Assembly: GCA_905178155.1 (NCBI GenBank)
Contig: CAJINV010000009.1
Coordinates: 1 to 64,000, forward strand
Origin: Amoebophrya sp. A120
Lineage: Eukaryota > Sar > Dinophyceae > Syndiniales > Amoebophryaceae
Reading direction: 5' to 3'
Length of the DNA stretch: 64,000 nucleotides
The position numbers were made by a program, and so were the translations under genes. The notes under the pieces were generated by a model. It was not told the origin of the DNA, did no database searches, and saw nothing but the letters and a program-made list of their open reading frames with translations. Of this stretch, positions 54,689-64,000 are shown one piece after another (the first letter of the stretch is position 1; each line of letters opens with the position of its first letter).

Positions 54689-55945
54689 ATGCGCTACACT
54701 CCAGCAGGTTCTGAGATTCCTGGCTCCGCGTATCAGGATATGTGGACCTGGTTGCTGGGAGGCCTTCTACAACAAATTCACGGCCGTTCGACAACTTCGT
54801 TCAACCATCGCACGGCCGAGCAAGTACACGACGAAGAAAGTCGCACAGTGCACGAACATGCACTCGTTTCCTCTTTTACCACTCAAGCAGTTCCTTCCGG
54901 GATGAAAAGACGACACCAAGTAAAGGCCCGCGCATCGACTTCCTTCGCCATCGTGCCGTCCTTCATCAAGGCCATGACTCCCTTTCCGAATCCGGCGAAG
55001 CTGATGGCGTCGGCGGGACCCATGATGAACAACGCGTTGGTGAAGATCCCGCAGATGATGGGTTTGTCGAAACAGGCGGGGATCAACGTGCCCACGCCGT
55101 TTGAGGACGCCAACTGGTGGCGGTATGACTACAAGGGGAAGTACAAGTTAGGCTCCAAACTCCGCTACGAGTACTTGAAGGTGGAGCGGTGCTCTTTGAC
55201 CAATTCCGCGAAGTGCACCCACCGGAAGCGCAGCTCGCTTACCTGCACAGGCGCGGATCAGTGCAGACAGAAGTGCTTCGAGAAGATCGCAGCCATGGAT
55301 CAGCAGGTCACGACGGAGAATTACGGCACCGCGAAGACAGCGGAGCAACGAGCGGCGGAGAAATTGGCGCAGGAGAACAAGGGGCGGAAATTGCGCGGGT
55401 GCTTGGACGAGGTGGACCGACGGGAGCGGAACGCGATGCACAACTACTTTCAGTACACCGTCGGGACCCAGGGGCTCCCTTGCGGCAGCTTCTGCTCGCA
55501 GAGAATACCGAACATGAAGATCATGCGGAAGATCGAGGACGGGTTGGTCAAGTACGGGCGCAAGATCGAGTACGTCAAGTTCCAGATGGACAGTTTGAAG
55601 AAGCAACTGCCGGCGAAAGACGCGCCAGACCCACCGGCGCACTTCAAGAAGCCGGCCGTGACCGACGAAGCGACGCCGGAAGCAACGGAGGAATTGGAAC
55701 CGGAGGAAGAGAAGGAGCTGAGCGGAACGGACACCTTCGCGTGGTTCAAAAAGCAGCGTGAGGAGCTCTACGACAAGTACGCCGAGGCGGAGAAAAAGAT
55801 GGACGCGATCCTCTCGGGCGGCGGGATGCCCACGCCCACGCCGACCGGCGACATGGAAAATGGGGTCACAGGCGGGAACGGAGGGGATGACGAACCGGGG
55901 GAACCGCCAGTACAGCCACCGGCGGGGGATGACGTCGACGAGTAA
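54689..55945 (+). CDS. Hypothetical protein with a cysteine-containing core and acidic/Pro-rich tail
   Basis: 418 residues from the first in-frame ATG, single exon. A hydrophilic N-terminal region with one short hydrophobic stretch (WTWLLGGLL) precedes a core of about 230 residues. The core has regularly placed cysteines (KVERCSLTNSAKCTHRKRSS, TCTGADQCRQKCFEK, CGSFCSQRIP), suggesting disulfides or metal binding, with helical segments between. A coiled-coil-like stretch (FAWFKKQREELYDKYAEAEKKM) is followed by a Gly/Pro/Asp-rich tail. No family recognised. A secreted or lumenal structural protein is possible, but no clear signal peptide is seen from this start. Confidence 0.65.
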   Translation: MRYTPAGSEIPGSAYQDMWTWLLGGLLQQIHGRSTTSFNHRTAEQVHDEESRTVHEHALVSSFTTQAVPSGMKRRHQVKARASTSFAIVPSFIKAMTPFPNPAKLMASAGPMMNNALVKIPQMMGLSKQAGINVPTPFEDANWWRYDYKGKYKLGSKLRYEYLKVERCSLTNSAKCTHRKRSSLTCTGADQCRQKCFEKIAAMDQQVTTENYGTAKTAEQRAAEKLAQENKGRKLRGCLDEVDRRERNAMHNYFQYTVGTQGLPCGSFCSQRIPNMKIMRKIEDGLVKYGRKIEYVKFQMDSLKKQLPAKDAPDPPAHFKKPAVTDEATPEATEELEPEEEKELSGTDTFAWFKKQREELYDKYAEAEKKMDAILSGGGMPTPTPTGDMENGVTGGNGGDDEPGEPPVQPPAGDDVDE

Positions 55946-56577
55946 ATTGATTGAAGTACATAACTTCTACTACGGTGCAGTACTAGGGCGTCTTCAGACG
56001 TTCGTGCCTGTTTGGATTCTTTTGTCACTGATGCGAGCACAAATTCTATAGTGCCGTCATGTAGTTGTACTAGGGTTGAAAGCCGCTGTTCGAAAGTCGT
56101 TTGCGGAAGCATTGAAAATTCGTCGGGTAAGTGAGGTATAGACCCACATCGTAAATGCATGCCGTGTTGTTCGTCAGGAACGAGTTATGCTTTTGTATCA
56201 AGAAAAAAAAGTCGGAAGCTCACAGCAACACTAAAAGTAGAACTGTACGTGAAGTTTTTGTCGCTCGTTTCATGCAGCGGCAGTGCGCTACTGCCACGGT
56301 AAAAACCGTGTTTCACCCATCGTTGACATCGTGGACAAAAAAGGATTCAAAGGTCGTTTGAATGTCGTCATGTGATCTCGTCGGTTGCGGAAGGCTGAAA
56401 TCCAATTTGTGTATAGTTGTTTGTCGGTCAAAATACGACCACCAGGTTTTTTTCCAACTTTTTTGCTCTCTTTGGCTGGCTTTATTTCACCGACTACCTT
56501 GGGATGAAGAGTAGTCGTACGTAGATATTTACTTCTTTGCAAAGTCTGATCGGAGATAAAACCAAGACTTTCATGAC
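55946..56577. other. Intergenic, nothing supported
   Basis: AT-rich spacer with short frames only. Confidence 0.5.
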
Positions 56578-59500
56578 ATGGACTTCAGTCGCGGAGTAAC
56601 CGGCAGGTCTCGTTCTCCCGGGGGCCGATCGCCTGCTCGTAACGAAGAGAACGCGAATAAAAGCCGGGAATCCACCAGCATTAAGAAGAGAACGCTACGC
56701 CACAAACCCCTTTCGGAGCCAAAGCATCCGCCGTTGTCGAAAGCCGTCACGCCCCCCGTCCGAGCGACGCAAAGTACTAGCTACTGGACGGCAAATTTAA
56801 GATCGAGAGTGTCAGCGTTAAGGGCCTTTCAGGGAGCAGCAGCCTCTTCGCCTGTTGGAAATAACAGGCTTGGTTTGAAAAAGGAGGGAGATGCAGTTCC
56901 CGGTGCTGCGTCTACTGTCGGAGCTGCCGCGGGCAGCACGACTGCAGCGACGGGAGCTTTATTATCGCAGGGAGCGCTGTCCGGGCACTACGTGGACCTA
57001 GTTGCTGCAGCTCTGGCGGGTGAAGCCAGAAAGCCGCCCGTGCCTGAACCGAAAGTGGAAAGAGAGGATGTCGTCGCCCCCGTTGTAGTTCCGAGCATAG
57101 AAGACGCGGCGGCCGTGGACCGTCGTGTGTCGTCTACGTCGAGCATGAATGATGGAGAGGAGAACGTTACCAGCTCGTCGACTTCGTCCAGTGCTAGAAG
57201 TGGAAGAAATGACAATGGGGAAATCAAATCCACAACGTCGAGGATGCAGGAGAACAGCGACACTGAAAAAGAGAGATTTTCTCTAGACTTTTACGGGGGC
57301 GCGAATTCTGGGTTCTCGAAAGAGTTCGCCCGACAGATGAAGCTTTTCGGTTTGAGACTCGGGGAGGACGCCGACGTCGACCAGGACTCTTCATTATTAG
57401 CGAAAAATCCGTATGGCCGCGACAATAGCTTTGACGGCGGAAAAATTCTAGAACTTTTGAACACGCGAGGCACGGTTCTGGTCGAAGCCATCGCGGTATT
57501 CCGGAGCAGTAAACAAGCTGATAACTACGAGGACGACCAGGATTTTGACGAAGTCATTCTTTCGCAGTTGGAATCCGATTTGAGAACCGCTTTTGGAGAT
57601 GCGCTGGACAGGAGGAGCAGTAACAGCACGTCGAAAACTGTCAGGAGAAGAATTTCCCGTACTTTTCGGCGGTTCCCGAAATTGAACAACTTTGACCTTT
57701 CGACCGTCCGTGCTCTCGATTTCATCGACCGCAGTCTGAAAGAGCAGGTCGCGCTGGAACTCGCGGAGTTGCAGAACACGAATTCCGTCGAGAACAATTC
57801 AGAAAGATTTGTCAAGCTTGGCACGCCGGGAAGAGTGGCGGGTTTAGAGCATCAGACAGACGAAAAGCTGCAGAAAATTCTGCAATTGAGAAATTTGCAG
57901 CGCGCCTTGGCAGCGGCAGGCGAAGGTGGGGAGAGGAATACGAATGGTGCGAGCGCTGCACTTCGCGCTCCTAGTGAAATAAAGCGATCCATTCAGCAAA
58001 CGCCAAACAAGAAGATAGCGCATGGTGGCACCAGTCAGAAGCAGGGTTTGAGGGAAACAAACGTGCAGCAGGGAGCTACAACGGTGTCTACCAGTGCGAG
58101 GAAGAGGAACGCGTCACTTTCGCCATTCAAATCTCCCGCGAAAGCAGCTGCCGGAACTGACTCGACAACCAAAAATGTGCCCGACCAAGTGGAAAAAGTT
58201 CTACGTCGCGTTTTAAAAGAACACGAGGCGGAGCAGAACCAGAGACAGACCGAAAAAAGTCTCTTGAATGCACCAGCAGTTTATCAGGGAGAGCCAGGCT
58301 TGAATACGCGGCCTGAATCAGCCCGAGAAACCGCCTCTGCCCCTGTTCCTTTTCCCGACGACGTAGGAAAAGCGGCGGCAAATCGTGGTTCTGGCATTGA
58401 AGATGTCGTAGAAGACTCGCCTCAGACGAAGAACGAAAATAAACTACAGCAGGAAAAACCAGTATTGAACCTCTCCAAGTCGTCTACCGCGGGGGGCGGC
58501 GGATGGGGGCAGAATTGTCCTTTCAAATTTATCCCAGACTGCGGGTCTTGCCTAGATAGCTACCGTGGAAATGGGGACGAGGGAGAGGAAGACAAAAGGA
58601 AGCAGGAGCTTCTGGACAGCGGCTCAGAGCGGGGGCTGGAAGATGGTAGAAATAACAAGAATTCCGCTGCTAAAAACGGATTGGTGTGCTGCAGCTTCCT
58701 CGAGAACAGTGCGATGCTAAGCAATCGAGTGTTCTGTTCCTACGCGACTGGGGTGAAGAACGAGGTGGAGGTGGCTGCCGTGAGCGAGGACCAGGAGATT
58801 TCAAAGAAAGGCGAGGAAGGTGAAGGACCGGATAGCGAGAAGAAAATTGCTAGAGGAAGCAACAAGAACGGTTCTCGTGACGAGAAAGCCCTGGTTCTCT
58901 GCAGTTGGCTATCCCACAGAAAAAAGCTGGCAGGGCATATTTGTAATGCAAAAATAAATACACAGAAAAATCTGTCATGGGCGGCCTCATAGCATGCTAT
59001 TTAGGATATGCAATGCAAATTTTTTTGTCAATTTATTTTTGCATTACAAATATGCCCTGCCGGCTTTTTTCTGTGTGATATTGGCTCGAAAACTACAACC
59101 CCAAGACGCCGTATTCGAACATTTGCTTTTCCTTCGTCAACGGCGAGCAAGAGCAAGAAAAAAACGAAAACGACGAGAAATCCGAGGACAAAATTTTGTA
59201 CGCATCATCCAGCAGCTTTTTCTCGAACAAGAACCAGTCGAAAAACACCGACCTCAGTGAGACGAGCACGAAGAACTTGCTGTTGACCAAGAAAAGTCGT
59301 GGGGTGCAGTCGAACGGCACGCCGAGCGCGTTTACTTTTTTCAGAGAAAAGGAACAAGCTGAAACTGGTCCGCGGGACGATAGTATTCCATTAACGGCGC
59401 GGGGGGCTGAAGCGACTGCGTCCGGTGGGAAAATTTCCGCCGCTGGAGATACTACGCCTGTCGTGGCCGGTGCACTAGTGCGACCTGCGGCGGGTACTAG

Positions 59501-62500
59501 TACCGGAGTAGAAAATGTAGTCGCGCCAGTCTTGTCTTCGTTGGAAGCTAGTCAGCCTGTTGCGGTGCCCACCTCGATGGCTTGCCAGCCACGGGATATC
59601 ATGCTCAGTTCCGGTAAAAATTATGGAGCACCAACCGGCGCTTCCAATTCGTTTTTATCGAAGAAGACGATTCAGAACTACCCACTCCCGCCCGCAAATA
59701 CTGCCAATGTCAATGTGGAGACGGATACGGAACAGCAAACCAGCAATTTCGTCGTGACGATGCCTGGCGTACTGGTGAGAGAAAAAAAGCCCTACTCCGA
59801 ATTTATCACTCCACCAACCATATCTGACTTTTTCACCGCGATGCCACCGGTTGCGAAAGCCAGAGAATCCTCGATGGTCCTAACCACGCATGCAGATATG
59901 GTCTCGACGATAATTCCAGACGATGATTTCGAAGCCAGCAATCAGCAGAAACAACGTGCGGAAACGTATTTCGGCTTCCAGCCACAGCTGCGACCGACGG
60001 GGAGGTTCACGGGTTTTGACAACGTAAATTTTCGTGGTACAACTGCAGCGCAAACGTCTACTGGGTTGTTGAATTCTGACATCAGCACGTACAACCAGAC
60101 GAGGGCGACCGCGGCCCGGATGTCCGCCGCACAGTTCGCCAGTGATCGAGGCACGGGCACTTCTGAACGAATTTCCGGCGTGGTCAACACAACTGTGCTG
60201 GACAAAAGTGCAGCAAAACAGGAGGACCTGCAGCCGGTGAAGAAAATCAGCAAGAAAACGCTGTCGCCGCAGGGGCAGTCACAAGAATCGCTAGTCGTGC
60301 AGCGCGAGGAAACACTGCGGAAATCACAGACCGTAACGGCAGAGAAGCCAGGAGTTCAGGAATTCAGCACAGTGATGGAATTTGACATTGTCACCAACAA
60401 AGACACAGGGAAGCAAAGCCTGCAAGCCGCCACGAAGCCGTTGTTGCCACCAGCGGTGAGCGGCAGCGTTGTGAAGAATAAAGTGCAATGGACGCGAACG
60501 ACCCCCAGTCAGGCGGTCTTCCAGGGCAGCGGCGTGGATGTTGTTCTGGAGATGGAAGAGGGGAGAGTGGTACCGGAACGGGAGGAACAAAGAAGTAGCC
60601 AGAGACAACAAAGTAGTAACACGGTGGAGAATAAAGTGCAACAAGCAAATAACAACGCCGACAGCAGTAAGCCTGCTCCTCTGCTTTACTTGTTCGACCG
60701 GCAGTCGGAGCAAGTGTGGAGTGACAATGAGCACGGGGATGATTTTGTGGAAAACAACAAAAATGGGGACCTGCAAAAAATTTTTGAACCCTCGTCGTCT
60801 TCTTTGGTTTCAGTCGAGTCTGCTGCTACGGCAGAAGACGCAGCCCCAGAAGCTGATGTTGAAAGATTGCCATCGATGGAAGTGCAGGAAGGAAAAGAAA
60901 TAAATCGGCAGGAAACGAGCTCCCATGCGGCAGAATTAGGAGCGGGGGGCCACGTAGAAGTGGAGACAGTAGTCAGAGAAGAAGAAGCTCATCCTGTTCT
61001 ACATCATCATGTTCCGACCACAAATGTAACTGTTTATCGCAGTACTCTCACCTTGCCAACGCCACTGCTGAAAATGCCACAGCTTTGCGTCGGGATCGAC
61101 AGCTTGCTCTTTCCAGGGCTGCGGAAAAATGATGTTCCACCAGTATCCACCGCGGGGTTGTCAAATGAACCGAAACCAGTGGTCTCCTCATTTTCTGCAG
61201 GTTCCAATGTTGCATCAGCGCCGGAGGTTCTCCAGGCATCTGAACAAGGAAAAGACCATCAGCAGTTATCCCCAGAACCGTCGTCAAAAGGCACCGTGAG
61301 CCTGCAGCAGAGTTCGGTTGTCACCGAGGAGAACCACGAAGTTGAGAACGATATCCGGGACGAGCACTTTAACGCAGAAGCAACGGCGGTAGAGAATTTT
61401 GATTCAGGCGAGGGTCACGGAACGCTTAAAGCTGAACTCATCAAAAGCACACCTGAGTCCGAAGCTAATCACAAGTTTGACGAGCCTCAGCCTTTCCTTA
61501 TCAACACGGAGCAGGCCGCGGCAGAGATCCAAGCGGCGCTGGCGGCAGATGTTTTCCCGCTTCCAGTTCTAATGGCCTCGACAAGCTTTGTTGCATTATC
61601 TCCTGATGCGGCAGAGCTCGCGAAAGACTTGCGGTCAACATCTGCTCAAAATTTGTCCTCGGAGTTCTTTCAGGACGAGCAAGCAGATGGTCAACAGGAA
61701 GCGGCTCCGGCTCCTGCAATTACCGTGCGACGAGAGCAGGAAAAAGCTCAAGATGGAGGTGTAAAAACGACCGAAAATATAGATAGCCATCCTGTTGACA
61801 AAGAACCAAAAAGCGCCTTTCTTTTTTTTCCGGAATCTCCGGACGACGATCTTGCGGAAATCGAGCTTTTGGAGGTTGATAAGGCAGAAAATAAACCGAA
61901 AATAAGCAGGCCGAACTCGCATAAGTCCTACCATTCAGCGACTAGTGGCACGGTGATATTAGCCAAAGCGGACGACGCGGCGACGCTGCTTCTGCCGGAA
62001 GTCATCCACGATCGGCATTTTGAGTGCAACGACCGAGACAGTTTTCACCGAAACATGTTCCAGAACTTCTACCTGCACGCCGGCGAACAGGAGGCGCGGG
62101 ACCAGTTGCTGACCCTGTCGCAAACCGCCCCACGAAGTAAAGTTTTGGAGTCGATTCACTTCGAAAAGTTCTTTGAGTCCGCCAAATCCAGTCGGCAGAC
62201 CTCCCCGACGATTGTCCCGCGGAAGTTGACAACGAGTCTGCTCGCAAAACTGCCGGAGGAAAAGAAACGGGGCAAGCTGCCGGCGCGGTTTGTCGGACGC
62301 GGGCCAACGCCGTTGTTCGTGAACAACCACGAGAGAAGGCAGGATGATGAAGTTGAAAGTCAAAGCACTGTTAAGGTGGTCGACGAGGATATCAAGTCGA
62401 GTAGGCCCGCAAGCAGTTCGTCGAATAGGAGCAGTTCCGGGCAGGAGGGCAAGGATTTTAAGGACAAGGAGCAGGCCACCGGCCGTCAACAGGGAGAAAA

Positions 62501-63857
62501 ACAAGAAGACCAGAGCGGGGACGAGGAGTACAACGACGAGGAAGAAGAAAGTAGTGAATACACTTACACGGACGACTCGCTCTCCGACAAATCTGAATTG
62601 ACGAAGCAGTCGCAGAAGCAGCTCAGACGCGCTTTAGAGGCGGGAAAGCTGGACCACCTGGAGAAGCGGCAACTGGAGGCAATTCGGAGACTCGTGAAGT
62701 TTGGCAGCTTGAAGAAAAAGAAGAAACCGGAGGTTCTTGTGGAAGAAAAACAGGCAAGTAGCGGAGAAAAGCAGGGGGAAATCAAAGCGGATTCGAGGAG
62801 AAGAAAACAGGAGATCGACTTGCGCAGCAGCGAAGATCAGGCGTCTTCAAGTAGTGGAAATTCGTCAAGTCAAGTTCAAATCCGGCCAGGACAGAACAAA
62901 AATGAGAAGTCAGATCGGGTTCAACATCCGAAGGGGAACAAAGCACTACAACCTGTTCGCGGTGTGGCAACATCTTCAGAAGAAGAGGAGGAGGGAGAGA
63001 GCAGTTCTGGTAAAAATTCGTCCTCTAACGGAGTGGAAGAGGAAGAACCAAGCTCCTCTGGTACTAGCGGGCTTACGGAGGTGGACCACGACCAGCATTC
63101 CAGTAGCAGCGGCAACACAATGTTCGACAGTAGCGGTGCTGAACAAGCCAACCCGAGACGGAGCGAAGAGGAAAAAAGCTCGATGCTGTCATCTGTAGAA
63201 AGCGAGAGTAGTTCCTCGAAGAGCTCGGGGAGCGAGGCGGTGAGTAGCAGTGGTTTAGCAACTACATCTTCATCCGAAGAACAGTTTTCTGCCGGACAAA
63301 ATCAAACGATTGTAACTTCCTCGGAGGCCGCCTCGGGTTCGGAGGACCCGTATCAAACGTTAGAGAAAACTCTGGAAAAAGAAGACAAGCTCGCGGCTGA
63401 AGAGCGGACTCAGCGGGCGAGCAACACTAGAATGGACGGATCAAGTCAGAAGGAAAAGCGGAATCGCAGGAACGGCATTGCAAAAAAGTGGAAGGAACAA
63501 GCAAGGCTGAAAAAGCAAGAGCTCAAGGACGTCGAGCGGGCGAAATCTTCGGCGAGCGAGGAAGCAGGACAATCTGTGAAGCAGGGTGCAAAAAAATCGA
63601 CCGCTGAGGTCGTCCGCCGCAGGGTTACTTACAGGAATGAAAAGAGGAATGAGAAAGACCAGGCACCAGTTCCTTCTCCACGCCCCATCGACGAAGAAGA
63701 TCTGTTATTGACTGACTTGAATGAAGAAGAGGGAATGGAGGCAGGAGCTGCAGCTTCCAGTCCCGTTGGGTTGTTGGTGAAGAATCTGTTCTCATGGACC
63801 GCGGATGGAATTCGGAGTTTAGCTTCCAGTCCGGGCGGCGGGAAAGAAAAGGAATAA
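56578..63857 (+). CDS. Giant low-complexity protein, 2,367 residues, two exons
   Basis: Exons 56578-58909 and 59086-63857 (7,104 coding bases) flank a family F introner. Most of the chain is Ser/Glu/Gln/Lys-rich and probably disordered. A helical, possibly folded region lies near residues 230-430 (DEVILSQLESDLRTAFGDAL, FRRFPKLNNFDLSTVRALDF). A cysteine module occurs at least twice: LVCCSFLEN...NRVFCSYATG (from residue ~702) and LVLCSWLEN...SNICFSFVNG (from ~771, rebuilt across the exon join). A looser relative is CPFKFIPDCGSCLDSYRG (~640-660). The C-terminal third has acidic and serine runs (SSEEEEEGESSSGK) and basic helices (KKWKEQARLKKQELKD). The stop TAA is followed directly by GGTAAGT, which could be an unused donor. 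No family recognised. Confidence 0.75.
58910..59080 (+). mobile_element. Introner element, family F (171 bp), in the giant protein gene
   Basis: Starts TATCCCACAGAAAAAAGC and ends GCTTTTTTCTGTGTGATA; the inverted arms run on through GGCAGGGCATATTTGTAATG. Target duplication TTGGC at 58905-58909 and 59081-59085. Removal restores CSWLEN, matching CSFLEN upstream. The shortest element here, nearly all hairpin. Confidence 0.95.
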
Positions 63858-64000
63858 GGTAAGTGTCACATGATTTCAGGCTCCTTTACTGGCGCGAAAG
63901 ACTGGCTAGCAGCAGTGGTACGGAATTAGAGCATAGAGAAAGAGAAAGTCGTTGAAAATATCATGCAAGTTGTTTCTTTCGGTTTTATACATCATCACAG
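63858..64000. other. 3' flank of the giant gene, window end
   Basis: Presumed 3' flank or intergenic sequence; no gene starts before the end of the window. Confidence 0.4.

Overview
Organism. The window is eukaryotic nuclear DNA: spliced genes, long intergenic gaps, no operons, and every gene I can support on the + strand. The best fit is a syndinean dinoflagellate close to Amoebophrya. The strongest reason is a set of twelve short intron-like insertions inside genes. Each has terminal inverted repeats and a 5-base target duplication, and each splices out without GT-AG ends. This matches the 'introner elements' described for Amoebophrya. One-directional gene order fits too. Species is an inference from these traits, not from a database match.

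Layout. 1-5168: two full copies and the start of a third of a GC-rich 2,558-bp tandem repeat. 5169-7981: non-coding DNA with a 158-bp direct repeat and hairpins. 7982-11519: MFS-type transporter. 12189-13615: alpha/beta-hydrolase, then a small ORF. 14880-19490: head-to-tail duplication carrying two ribonucleotide reductase small-subunit genes. 19876-25576: pepsin-like aspartic protease whose large intron holds nested insertions. 26226-27338: Rab28 GTPase. 28665-32721 (perhaps to 33055): a pentameric ligand-gated channel with a Venus-flytrap N-terminus, an EGF-like module and a C-terminal EF-hand, with an in-frame TAG. 34057-37293: two probable secreted proteins. 38861-39931: multi-pass membrane protein of the DUF1295/ICMT type. 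40478-44416: large low-complexity membrane protein. 44679-45372: candidate TIR element. 45984-46592: small charged protein. 47262-53734: long-chain acyl-CoA synthetase in 13 exons, with seven introner elements and a 13-bp minisatellite. 54689-55945: Cys-containing hypothetical protein. 56578-63857: a 2,367-residue low-complexity protein interrupted by one introner.

How it fits together. The genes are not an obvious pathway; they are housekeeping, membrane and lineage-specific genes read in one direction. What unifies the window is the intron invasion. At least six unrelated element families share target-duplication length, near-common ends (T-T ... GATA-like) and short internal words. Removing each element plus one target copy restores the protein frame: the acyl-CoA synthetase exons sum to exactly 955 codons, the channel to 1,267, the protease to 612 and the giant protein to 2,368. 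This points to one mobilisation and splicing system acting on many sequence families.
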